Shown piece after piece: positions 36,062 through 44,242 of a DNA stretch of 64,000 nucleotides. Each line of letters opens with the position of its first letter. Within the stretch, counting starts at the first letter, position 1. Source of the DNA: CAIMUX01 sp964473865 (GTDB lineage Bacteria; Eisenbacteria; RBG-16-71-46; CAIMUX01). The notes beneath the pieces were generated by a model that was given only the letters and a program-made list of their open reading frames with translations, had not been told where the DNA came from and made no database searches. The translations under genes were made by a program, and so were the position numbers. The DNA lies in assembly GCA_964473865.1 (NCBI GenBank), contig CAYYQN010000011.1, positions 50,366 to 114,365 of the forward strand. Reading direction: 5' to 3'.

Positions 36062-36325
36062 AGGTCCCCTGTGGTGATGGCGTTGGTGCCGGCCGTCGCC
36101 GGGTGCCGCGTCCGCTCGCGGAGCGCGGGAACGGCCGACATCCGGAGCCCGTAAGCGCCGGCCGGCCGCGGGTCTCGAACCGTGCCGGTAGTTGCGATCG
36201 GGAACGACAGCATGGTAGCCAATCTAGCCGTTTCGCCCGGACGACAACACCGGGAATTCCCACTCCCCCGAGATGATGCAACTTCTGCTAGACTCCGCGA
36301 AATCACATCCCACGGGGGTCGCGTC

Positions 36326-37477
36326 GTGAAGGTCCTGCATCTCGACATCGGTACGGAGTGGAGAGGGGGCCAACAGCAGGTTCTCTACCTGACGCGAGGT
36401 CTGGAAGAGCGCGGAATCGTCTCGGTCGTGGCGACGACACAGGGAAGCCCACTCGCCCAACGTCTTCGCCAGCAGGATCTGCCGGCGCTGGAGCTGCCGG
36501 CGACGCCGATCTTCGCGCCGAAACTGGGGCGCGCTCTGCATCAGATCCTGGCCGACCGCAGCTGGAACGTCCTGCACGCGCACACTGCGCACGCCCATAC
36601 CCTGGGGTTCCTGGCGTTTCGCATGCCGCCGGCGCGGCCATTCCACCGGCCGTCATTCGTAGTGGCGCGCCGCGTGGACTTCGTTCCCTCGCGCGACCCG
36701 CTCACGCGCCTCAAGTACACGAACGCGGGACAGACGATCGTCTGCGTTTCCGAAGCGATTCGCCAGATCCTCCTGACCTACGGCGTTCCGCCCGACTCGC
36801 TGCGGGTGGTGCGCGACGGAGTCCAGCTCCCGGGCACCAGCCAGCCGGGTGATCCCCTGCCCTCGGAGCTCGATCCGCAGCGCGCCCGGCAGGAGAGGCG
36901 AGATCTGCGCGGAGAGCTCGGGGTGCCGGACGACGGGCTGCTCCTCGGCAATATCGCGCAGCTGGTGGAGCACAAAGGGCACCGCTACCTGCTCGAGGCG
37001 ATGCCGATCATCCGGCGCGAGGTTCCGTCGGCCCATCTCGTGATCCTGGGCAGCGGCGACCTGGAGAAGGAGCTGCAGCGTCGGGCGGAACAGCTCTCCC
37101 TGAACGGCTCGGTCACCTTTGCCGGCTTCCGCCCCGATGCTGCACGCTACCTTCCGGCCATGGATCTCTTTGTCCTCTCCTCGGTCGAAGAAGGGCTCGG
37201 GACCTCGACGCTCGACGCGCAAGCCGCCGGAGTGCCGGTCGTGGTGACCCGGGCGGGCGGCTGCCCGGAGACGGTCCTCGAGGGGGAGACTGGTCTCCTG
37301 GCCGACCCGGCCGATCCCGAGTCGCTGGCTGCCCAGGCAACGATCCTGTTGCAGGACGGAGCGCGCCGGGCACGCATGGGAAGCGCCGGCCGCCGCCACA
37401 TCGCGGAGGCCTTCACGGCGGATCGGATGGTGGAGGAGACGCTGGCCACCTACCGCGAGTTGACGAGCCGGCCATGA
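36326..37477 (+). CDS. GT4-family glycosyltransferase
   Basis: A 383-residue GT-B fold transferase that likely moves a sugar from an NDP-sugar to a surface glycan or lipid. The N-terminal donor-side motif WRGGQQQVL and the C-terminal EEGLGTSTLDAQAAGVPVV (E-x7-E type) identify family GT4. I start it at the GTG at 36326, eight bases after GGGGG, because the protein then begins directly with the first Rossmann strand (VKVLHLDIG); the open frame to 36182 adds residues with no family match. It overlaps the next gene by four bases (ATGA). The 264-bp divergent gap upstream should contain promoters for both directions but I see none worth naming. Confidence 0.9.
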   Translation: MKVLHLDIGTEWRGGQQQVLYLTRGLEERGIVSVVATTQGSPLAQRLRQQDLPALELPATPIFAPKLGRALHQILADRSWNVLHAHTAHAHTLGFLAFRMPPARPFHRPSFVVARRVDFVPSRDPLTRLKYTNAGQTIVCVSEAIRQILLTYGVPPDSLRVVRDGVQLPGTSQPGDPLPSELDPQRARQERRDLRGELGVPDDGLLLGNIAQLVEHKGHRYLLEAMPIIRREVPSAHLVILGSGDLEKELQRRAEQLSLNGSVTFAGFRPDAARYLPAMDLFVLSSVEEGLGTSTLDAQAAGVPVVVTRAGGCPETVLEGETGLLADPADPESLAAQATILLQDGARRARMGSAGRRHIAEAFTADRMVEETLATYRELTSRP

Positions 37478-39597
37478 TCCCCGCGGTGCCGTCGATGCAC
37501 CGAATCCGTTCCACGCCGGCGCTCTTCCGTCCGCTCCCCGGCGGCTGGGTGGTCATGCTGGGTCTGGCGCTCTGCTTCCTTGGCTGTGTGATCGACGCTC
37601 CCGAAGCGCCGCAATTCGAGACCCGGATCTACCTGCCGCTCGGGGTGCGGACCTCGACCGGCCTCGATCTGATCGACGACGAGGGCTACGTCGAGGGCGA
37701 CTCGGCCGGAGCGGGTCCGCTGCGATATGTGCTGCGCGGCACCCTGCCGGAGTCGCCGGTGGACCGCCTTCTGGATCTGGACCTGCCCACCACCTGGTCC
37801 TCCTTCGGCCTGAGTGCGGTCGATCTCGATTCCGTGCGGCCTCTGCGGGCGGAGATGCTGTTGCCGAGCATCTGCGACCAGTTCGGGCCCACACCACATG
37901 ACACCCTGGACGTCCTGGTCGATCGGTTTGCAATCCGTCCCGAGATCCGGGCGCTGGCGCCTCCTGAGGACGTCTCCTGGGTGCGCCTCCAGCGCGGGCG
38001 CGTGCGTCTCACGGTGCGCAACCACCTGCCGGTGCCGCTGGGCGGCGCGGGCGGCGCGCCGGTGCGGGTGCGGCTTCTTGATCGGATCACCGGATCGCCC
38101 CTCGCGGTCGGCGAGTTCGCCGCGCCGATCGGTCCGGGGGCGGAGGGTGTTACCGAGACCCGCCTGGATGGTCTGGAGGTTCCGTCCGACCTCGACCTGG
38201 AGCTGTCGGGAAGCAGCCCGGGAAGCGATGGACGGAGAGTGGATGTGCGCGCTACCGACCGGGTCGAGCTGGAAGCGTTCCTCAGCGAGCTGGTGGCGGA
38301 CTCCGCCGAGGCGGTGGTGCCGGTCCAGTCGTTCACCACCGCCAGTTCCATCCGCGTTGCGGAAGACATGGAGATCTCCGAGGGGCTGATTCGTTACGGC
38401 GCCGTCCGATTCACGATCCGAAACCCCTTTCCGCTGGCCGGCACGGCCCGGGCCACGTTTCCGGCGGTCTTCCGGGCCGCGAACGGGATCGAGCCCCTCT
38501 TCGTCGCCTTCGATCTCCCCGCCGCGGTGGGCGGAGAGCCATCTTGGGGAGGCGCGACCCTGGATCTGGGCGGGGCGCTGTTTCGTCCCCGGGAAGGTTC
38601 CGGGGATCGGTTGGACTACGAACTGAGCGTTCAGACTCTTCCGTCGGGCAGTTCGGTGCGGTTGGGAACCGGGGCCGCCGCGCTCGGCACCATGGATCCA
38701 ACACGGATCGCCCTCGACTCTCTGCGCGGGCGTCTGGACCGGCGGCGGTTCTCGATCCGGCCCACCTGGTCACACCACGACCCTCCCGAAGGCATCGACT
38801 CGCTCTCGTTCGAGAGCGCGTCGTTGACTCTGGAGATCACGAGCACGATCGCGTTTCCCGCCGAGGCGGAGCTGTTCGTGACCGGCAGGCCCGTTGGCGG
38901 GGGCGAATTGCCGTCCGTGCCGCTGCGGCTTTCGATTCCGGCGGCGGCCGGGACGGTTCCGCAGGTGACCCGATTCACGATAGACGAGTCGAACCTGCAG
39001 CTCCTGGGACTCCTCAGGGCTCATCCCCGTTCGCTCTTGGTCCATGGTGAGCTATTGGTGGGCAGCGGCGAGGAAGGCACGATTCATCGCACGGATCGGG
39101 TGTGGGGCGCCTACGCCCTCTCCGCTCCCCTGCGTGGCCGGATGGGCCGGATCACGCACCGCACCGACCCTTCCTCCTTCACGGTTGACCCCGAGGATCA
39201 GGAACGGATTCGCGACCATGTTCTCGGAGCCTCCGCCCACGGGACGGTGACGAATCACGCTCCCGCCCAACTGGAGGTCCGTCTCATCTTTGCCGGCACG
39301 GAGGCCGACCTGGCCCTCGACCCCGGGGCCCATCCGGATCGCGTCTTGGCTCTGGATCCGGTGGCGGTAGCGCCGGGCGAGACCGATCCGGCCACCGGGC
39401 GGGTGGTGCGGTCTCGGGAAACGCCGCTGGAGGTGAAGATCCGCTCAGACCAGACGTCGTTCTTCGCTCGGGACCGGGGCTACTCCCAGGCCGTTCTGGT
39501 GGTTTCGGGCGAGGATGCCAGCCGCGTCGTGGAGGTCACGGCGGCCGACTTCGTAAGGGTGGCTGCGATCCTGGACTTCCGCGTGTGGGTGAGGTGA
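37474..39597 (+). CDS. Large predicted lipoprotein
   Basis: A 707-residue protein with a lipobox FLGC (Cys38) after a hydrophobic stretch, so it is probably anchored to a membrane by its N-terminal lipid. The remainder is rich in short beta strands with Leu/Val/Arg alternation and contains several SLRG/LDSLRG-like turns; I recognise no domain. It overlaps the stop of the glycosyltransferase and the start of the next outer-membrane gene, so the three form one unit; a role in surface-glycan or outer-membrane assembly is a guess from position. Confidence 0.8.
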   Translation: MIPAVPSMHRIRSTPALFRPLPGGWVVMLGLALCFLGCVIDAPEAPQFETRIYLPLGVRTSTGLDLIDDEGYVEGDSAGAGPLRYVLRGTLPESPVDRLLDLDLPTTWSSFGLSAVDLDSVRPLRAEMLLPSICDQFGPTPHDTLDVLVDRFAIRPEIRALAPPEDVSWVRLQRGRVRLTVRNHLPVPLGGAGGAPVRVRLLDRITGSPLAVGEFAAPIGPGAEGVTETRLDGLEVPSDLDLELSGSSPGSDGRRVDVRATDRVELEAFLSELVADSAEAVVPVQSFTTASSIRVAEDMEISEGLIRYGAVRFTIRNPFPLAGTARATFPAVFRAANGIEPLFVAFDLPAAVGGEPSWGGATLDLGGALFRPREGSGDRLDYELSVQTLPSGSSVRLGTGAAALGTMDPTRIALDSLRGRLDRRRFSIRPTWSHHDPPEGIDSLSFESASLTLEITSTIAFPAEAELFVTGRPVGGGELPSVPLRLSIPAAAGTVPQVTRFTIDESNLQLLGLLRAHPRSLLVHGELLVGSGEEGTIHRTDRVWGAYALSAPLRGRMGRITHRTDPSSFTVDPEDQERIRDHVLGASAHGTVTNHAPAQLEVRLIFAGTEADLALDPGAHPDRVLALDPVAVAPGETDPATGRVVRSRETPLEVKIRSDQTSFFARDRGYSQAVLVVSGEDASRVVEVTAADFVRVAAILDFRVWVR

Positions 39598-40865
39598 TGA
39601 AGTCCGGTTCAGTGGCCGCCGGGGCCGTCTTGCTGGGCAGCTTGCTGCTGTCCGGAACCGTCCGGGCTGGTGGGGCGTCCGCGGGACTGGCGGGCGCCTT
39701 CTCGTTGCGCGCCCGCGGCGTCGAAGCGCCGTCCTGGAACCCCGCCACTCTCGCCTGGTCCGACGCGCTCACGGTGGGCATCGTCTCCCTGGACGCTGGA
39801 GCGCACAACAACGCCTACTCGCTGGGGGACTACCGGCGCTGGAACGGCGCGGTTCTCGACGAAGAGGACGAGGACACGATCCTCGCCCGCATTCCCGGGA
39901 GCTTCCTGCGCGGAGGCTTCAGCGTTGAAACCGAGGGGCCCGGGTTCGCGTGGCGCGGCTGGGCGGTGACGACCTCGAGTCACGCCGCGGGCGCGGCGGC
40001 GGTGCCCAAGGAGTACGGCCGGTTGCTCTTCTACGGCAATGATCCGCAGGAGAGCTACGACCTGGATGGCACCGGCGGCGAGGCGGCGGCATGGAGCGAG
40101 CTGCGGTGGAGCCACGGCCGCGAAGTGGGAGCGGTCAGGATCGGGAGAGACCTGCTGCGCCTAGCGGTGGGCGGGTCGGTGAAGTGGCTCCAGGGATGGG
40201 CGCAGGGCGAGGTCACCCATGCCGAGGGGTCGCTCGTCACTTCCACGCAAGGGATCTCCGGCGTGCAGGAACTGGTCATGCGGAGCGCGCAAGGGGGGAG
40301 CGGCTATGCTTGCGACCTCGGGGTGGTCGGGCGCACGGAAACCTGGAGCTTCGGCCTGTCGCTGCGCAATCCGCTGTCGCAACTGTCCTGGACGCGGGAG
40401 ACAGAAGAGCACACGGAGCGCGCCTGGGCCGACACCCTGACGCTGGAGGATCTGGAGGGTGAGGAGAGCGCAGACCTCGTCGACACCGAAAGCAGTTCCC
40501 GCTCGATCGACTCGTTCTCGGGGCGGCTCCCGGGGGAGTTGACGATTGCGGCGGCTCGCGACTGGCGCGGGTTTCGGTGCGAAGCCGACCTGCGGCAGGG
40601 CTTTCGCAGCCGTCTTGGCTCCAGCACGACCCCTCGGTTGGCCGTGGGCGTGAGCTGCCGGCCGTGGCGTGCCGTCGAGGGACGGGCCGGTCTCGCGGTC
40701 GGTGGAACAGATGGGCCCATGGTCGCGGCGGGACTGGGACTGACGCTCTGGAGGATCCGGTGGGACCTCGGGGTGGCGACGCGTCGCGGCGTCGACTTCA
40801 CCTCCCCGCGCGGGGTGGAGGCCGGTCTATCGCTCGGTCTTTGGTGGGATGGCGACCGGGAGTGA
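39597..40865 (+). CDS. Outer-membrane barrel protein (DUF5723-like)
   Basis: A 422-residue exported protein. Signal peptide MKSGSVAAGAVLLGSLLLSG, cleavage near VRAGG. The sequence AFSLRARGVEAPSWNPATLAW at the mature N-terminus resembles the plug-like start of PorV/FadL-related or DUF5723 barrels of FCB bacteria, followed by alternating amphipathic strands to the last residues (LSLGLWWDGDRE). Its ATG overlaps the lipoprotein stop (TGATG). The upstream in-frame GTG/ATG region (39585) is inside the lipoprotein gene and is less likely. Function unknown. Confidence 0.75.
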   Translation: MKSGSVAAGAVLLGSLLLSGTVRAGGASAGLAGAFSLRARGVEAPSWNPATLAWSDALTVGIVSLDAGAHNNAYSLGDYRRWNGAVLDEEDEDTILARIPGSFLRGGFSVETEGPGFAWRGWAVTTSSHAAGAAAVPKEYGRLLFYGNDPQESYDLDGTGGEAAAWSELRWSHGREVGAVRIGRDLLRLAVGGSVKWLQGWAQGEVTHAEGSLVTSTQGISGVQELVMRSAQGGSGYACDLGVVGRTETWSFGLSLRNPLSQLSWTRETEEHTERAWADTLTLEDLEGEESADLVDTESSSRSIDSFSGRLPGELTIAAARDWRGFRCEADLRQGFRSRLGSSTTPRLAVGVSCRPWRAVEGRAGLAVGGTDGPMVAAGLGLTLWRIRWDLGVATRRGVDFTSPRGVEAGLSLGLWWDGDRE

Positions 40866-40941
40866 ATGCGGGATCAGGATCAGCGGTCGGAGGTCCGGCG
40901 CGAACCCGCCGATCGCTGCGGCCCGACCGATCGTCGAGTGG

Positions 40942-41517
40942 TCAGCGACTTGACGATTGCCGCGGTCCGGCGGCCAGTTTTCGCGCGGTGTCGATCGCCA
41001 CGCGCGCCATGGCATCGCAGCGCTCGTTCTCGGCATGGCCCTCGTGGCCGCGCACCCATTCGAATGTGGTCTGGTGCCGGCCGGCGAACTCGCTCAGCTG
41101 CTCCCAGAGATCCCGGTTCTTCACCGGCTTCTTGTCCGAGGTCAGCCAGCCGTTGCGCCGCCAGGTGTAGATCCAGCTCGTCATGCCGTCGACAACATAG
41201 CGGGAATCGGTGACCACGCGGACGCGGCTCTTCCTCTTCAAGCGTTGAAACCCCTCGATGACGCCGATCAGCTCCATCCGGTTGTTGGTGGTGTCGAGGT
41301 CGGCGCCGGAGAACTCGAGTCGCTTCCCGCTGGCCGCCGAGATCAGGATGGCGCCCCAGCCGCCCGGGCCGGGATTGCCGCTGCAGGCGCCGTCGGCGAA
41401 GAGGGTGACTTCGGGAAGGGCCTCCGGGGGCGCGGCGGCGGACGGCTCGGGATCGGCCGTCTCCGGCACGGCCTCGCCGCGGGGGTGTCTCCGGGCGGTC
41501 TTGCGTGTGGCGCTCAT
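40942..41517 (-). CDS. rnhA: Ribonuclease HI
   Basis: Degrades the RNA strand of RNA-DNA hybrids. The four acidic catalytic residues are present: Asp42 (FADGACSGNPGPGG), Glu82 (RMELIGVIEG), Asp104 (VVTDSRYV) and Asp168 (NERCDAMA), together with the flexible-loop histidine in GHEGHAENE and the basic protrusion (WRRNGW). A Pro/Glu-rich extension of about 35 residues precedes the fold. The ATG at 41517 has no strong ribosome-binding site. The frame is open much further upstream (to 43293), but that part is the shadow of the fucosidase gene. Confidence 0.95.
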   Translation of the reverse strand: MSATRKTARRHPRGEAVPETADPEPSAAAPPEALPEVTLFADGACSGNPGPGGWGAILISAASGKRLEFSGADLDTTNNRMELIGVIEGFQRLKRKSRVRVVTDSRYVVDGMTSWIYTWRRNGWLTSDKKPVKNRDLWEQLSEFAGRHQTTFEWVRGHEGHAENERCDAMARVAIDTARKLAAGPRQSSSR

Positions 41518-41705
41518 GGTCGGGGAGCGTAGCACAGCCGCCCTCTGACTGCGGGGGCGTTCCGCCGTTTGGCGTACTCCGTGATCCCGAGCGGAGCTAC
41601 AATGACTGCGTGCGCTTGGGCTTTTTGTCACCGACGACCTGCGGGCCGGCACGCCGGAAGGGGCGGAAGGGGCGATGAATGAGATCCATCGGGCGTTGCG
41701 CCCGA

Positions 41706-41795
41706 CCCAGCCGCCGGGTCCCGGGGGGCGTCTACCTGTTCCGGGTGTCGTCGCGGGCGGGAGAGACGACCCGGCAGGTCGTCGTGACCCGGTAG
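41706..41795 (+). pseudogene. Remnant of a FlgD-like C-terminal sorting tail
   Basis: The last 30 codons before a TAG read RVPGGVYLFRV followed by SSRAGETTRQVVVTR, the characteristic final strand pair of the sorting tails found on five other proteins in this window. No start, signal peptide or catalytic domain precedes it: the frame closes 30 bases upstream. It is therefore the 3' stump of a deleted gene, immediately before the fucosidase start. The rest of the 41518-41799 gap holds nothing I recognise. Confidence 0.7.
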
Positions 41796-41799
41796 GCGC

Positions 41800-43185
41800 G
41801 TGAAGAGTCGGAGGCTCATTCTCCCGGCTCTGGCGCTGGTCGCGTTCCTGGGCGGGGAAGCGCAACGGGTGGAGGCGCAACGACTCGTGGAGCCGGACAG
41901 CACCGCGGAGAAAATGCAGTGGTTCGCCGATGCCCGGCTGGGCATCTTCATCCACTGGGGCATCTACAGCGTGGACGGCGTGGGCGAGAGCTGGTCTTTC
42001 TACAACCGGGCACTCTCCCACGCCGCCTACATGAAGCAGCTCGACGGCTTCACGGCGAGCCGGTACGACCCGGCGGCGTGGGCCGACCTGATCCGGCGAT
42101 CCGGCGCTCGCTACGCGGTGATCACGGCCAAACACCACGATGGGGTGGCGCTCTGGGACACGAGGATGGTCCCGGGAGAGTCGCCGGGACAGCCATCCCT
42201 GACGCAGCCGCTCTCGGTCGTGCGACGCACTCCGGCCGGCCGCGATCTCATCGACCCCTTCTTCGCGGAACTGCGCAAGCGCGGATTGAGGACCGGGGCC
42301 TATTTCTCCCTGATCGATTGGAGCGACGACAACTACCCGGGGTTCACGAGGGACAGCACGCGTTACGCGATACCGGAGGACCCGCTGCGCTGGCGACGGT
42401 TCCTCGGCTACTGCCACGGTCAGGTGCGCGAAATCGCGGCGGAGCTGCGGCCCGACCTCTGGTGGTTCGACGGCGACTGGGAACACACCGCGGAGGAGTG
42501 GGAGGCGGAGAAGGTGCGCCGCCTGATCCTGGAGACGAATCCGGACGCCGTCATCAACGGCCGGCTCGCGGGGCACGGCGACTACGAGACACCGGAGCAG
42601 AACATTCCGGTCGAGACGCCGAAGCGGCCGTGGTGGGAGCTGTGCATGACCATCGGTGACGAATGGGGCTGGCAGCCGCGGGACACCAACTACAAGAGCA
42701 CGCACGACGTGATCGCGATCTTTGCCGACGTGATCGGCCATGGCGGAAACCTGCTGTTGGATATCGGACCACGAGAGGATGGCACGATCCCCCCGCCGCA
42801 GGTGAAGGTGCTGGAGGAGATCGGGCAGTGGAACGCGAAGCACGCCGAGGCGATCTTCGGCACGCGCGCCGGCCTTCCCAGTGGGCACTACTTCGGCCCC
42901 AGCACCCTGAGTCCGGACCGCACCAGGCTCTACCTGTTCCTGCCGCATGGCGTGGGGGGCAGCGTGGAGGTCAAAGGGCTCGAGAACCGGATCCTCTCCG
43001 CGGAGGTGCTCGGGATGTCGATGCCCCTGGCGCATCGCGTCGTCGGCAAGATCAGCTGGAGCAAGGTGCCGGGACTGGTATTCATCGACGTGCCGGAAGC
43101 CGCGGCCGATCCGTGGATGAGCGTCCTGAAGGTGTCGCTGGACGGCCCGCTGAGCCTCTACCGCGGCGCCGGAGGTTTGTATTGA
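41800..43185 (+). CDS. Secreted alpha-L-fucosidase (GH29)
   Basis: A 461-residue glycoside hydrolase that removes L-fucose from glycans. The N-terminal family motif WFADARLGIFIHWGIYSV is intact, HHDG at 112-115 is in the active site and the nucleophile Asp224 lies in LWWFDGDWEH. A signal peptide (ALALVAFLGG, cleavage near VEAQ) indicates export. The start is a GTG at 41800 with no good ribosome-binding site; no ATG gives a better signal peptide. It ends at a GH29 C-terminal beta domain, with no FlgD-like tail. It is isolated from other carbohydrate genes; the stump of a sorting tail lies just upstream. Confidence 0.92.
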   Translation: MKSRRLILPALALVAFLGGEAQRVEAQRLVEPDSTAEKMQWFADARLGIFIHWGIYSVDGVGESWSFYNRALSHAAYMKQLDGFTASRYDPAAWADLIRRSGARYAVITAKHHDGVALWDTRMVPGESPGQPSLTQPLSVVRRTPAGRDLIDPFFAELRKRGLRTGAYFSLIDWSDDNYPGFTRDSTRYAIPEDPLRWRRFLGYCHGQVREIAAELRPDLWWFDGDWEHTAEEWEAEKVRRLILETNPDAVINGRLAGHGDYETPEQNIPVETPKRPWWELCMTIGDEWGWQPRDTNYKSTHDVIAIFADVIGHGGNLLLDIGPREDGTIPPPQVKVLEEIGQWNAKHAEAIFGTRAGLPSGHYFGPSTLSPDRTRLYLFLPHGVGGSVEVKGLENRILSAEVLGMSMPLAHRVVGKISWSKVPGLVFIDVPEAAADPWMSVLKVSLDGPLSLYRGAGGLY

Positions 43186-43231
43186 TCGCGCCTGACGAAG
43201 TCCTTTTCCATTGCGGCTGGAGGTTGGCCAG

Positions 43232-44221
43232 ATGCTGAGGGAGTCGGAGTATCGCGAACGGTGCCGGGCCCGCGGATTGGATGCGGCCGCCATCGACGCG
43301 GCGGTCGCCGCCGTGGACGCGCTGGAGGCCGGCGCGCCGACCCGGGGCGATCCGCCGACCTCGATCGCCCTGGCGGACGTCGAACGCCATGTCGCTTCCT
43401 TGACGGCCCGGGGAGAGGCCGCCCCGGCGACGATCGTGGCCCTCGCCCGCTACTTCGTTGTTCTCGGCAACGACGCGATCGCGATCCGGCTTCTGGCCTA
43501 CCTCTCGCCGGTCGGCGTCCTGCCGGCCATGGCGGAGCGGCTCGCGGCCTGCGAGGGCGCGGCCGCGCGCGACCGGGCCATGGCGGACGTGGCGGTTCCC
43601 GTCGCGGGTTCTCCTCCCGAAGCCTACCCCCCCGCAACCGCGGCCTTCGTGCGCGCGCTCGTGCGCGAGCTGGGCGAAGCGCGGGCGCGACAGGTGCTTA
43701 TGTGGAATGTCCACCGCATTCCCGCCGAGGCCTTTGCCGAAGAGCGGGCGAGCTTCCACGCCGCACCGTCGCTCGACGAGTGGTTGTCGGCCTTTCACGA
43801 GCGACAAGTCGCCGTGCTCTCCCGGCACGCGGCGGACGGGACGCTCTGGTACGAGCAGAAGATCACCCCGCGCGTCGTCGAATTCGTGCGGGAGAGCCCC
43901 GAGATCCTCGGCGGCGTGCGGGACGGAGACCGGATCTTCGTGACGAAGATCCCTTACGATCCCGATCGATACCTTCTTACGGAAGATCCGCTCGAGAAAC
44001 GGCGGCTCGCCTGCCACTGTCCGCTTGCGGCTTCGTCGATCTCAGCCACGGGCGCCGGCGTCCCCGCGACCTGGTGCGCGTGTTCCGCCGGCTTCGAGAA
44101 GTTCCTCTTCGATGTCGTGTTCGGCGCAGAAACGGCGGCCGAGGTGCTCGAGTCGGTCCTGGCCGGCAACGAGCGCTGCCGTTTCGCGATCAGGATCCCC
44201 GCTTCCGCGGCGGCCGGGTAG
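43232..44221 (+). CDS. Unrecognised protein with Cys-rich C-terminal domain
   Basis: A 329-residue soluble protein. The first 150 residues are Ala/Arg/Leu-rich helices; the last 120 contain CHCPLAAS, CACSAGFEKF and CRFAIRIP, giving a pattern C-x-C ... C-x-C-SAGF ... C-x-F-x-I. A similar arrangement occurs in bacterial proteins with V4R-like or DUF6144-like domains, but I do not claim membership. The cysteine pairs could bind a metal or cluster. The ATG at 43232 follows GGAGG by eight bases. It converges on the tldE gene, and its last codons and stop form half of a long hairpin (see terminator). Confidence 0.75.
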   Translation: MLRESEYRERCRARGLDAAAIDAAVAAVDALEAGAPTRGDPPTSIALADVERHVASLTARGEAAPATIVALARYFVVLGNDAIAIRLLAYLSPVGVLPAMAERLAACEGAAARDRAMADVAVPVAGSPPEAYPPATAAFVRALVRELGEARARQVLMWNVHRIPAEAFAEERASFHAAPSLDEWLSAFHERQVAVLSRHAADGTLWYEQKITPRVVEFVRESPEILGGVRDGDRIFVTKIPYDPDRYLLTEDPLEKRRLACHCPLAASSISATGAGVPATWCACSAGFEKFLFDVVFGAETAAEVLESVLAGNERCRFAIRIPASAAAG

Positions 44222-44235
44222 GCCGCCGCGGAAGC
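44201..44235. terminator. 15-bp perfect hairpin overlapping the stop codon
   Basis: GCTTCCGCGGCGGCC pairs perfectly with GGCCGCCGCGGAAGC around a five-base loop. The plus-strand stop TAG (44219-44221) falls in the loop edge, and the minus-strand gene ends at 44243. No T run follows in either direction, so this is probably a bidirectional, partly Rho-assisted or RNA-protecting 3' structure. Confidence 0.6.
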
Positions 44236-44242
44236 GCCGGGT

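Noticed and set aside
36160..36260. GGTTCGAGACCCG on the minus strand resembles a tRNA T-arm.
   Set aside because: No matching acceptor, D or anticodon stems can be built around it.
41569..41603. TTGGCG and TACAAT boxes upstream of the fucosidase gene.
   Set aside because: The spacer is 23 bp, too long for a sigma-70 promoter.
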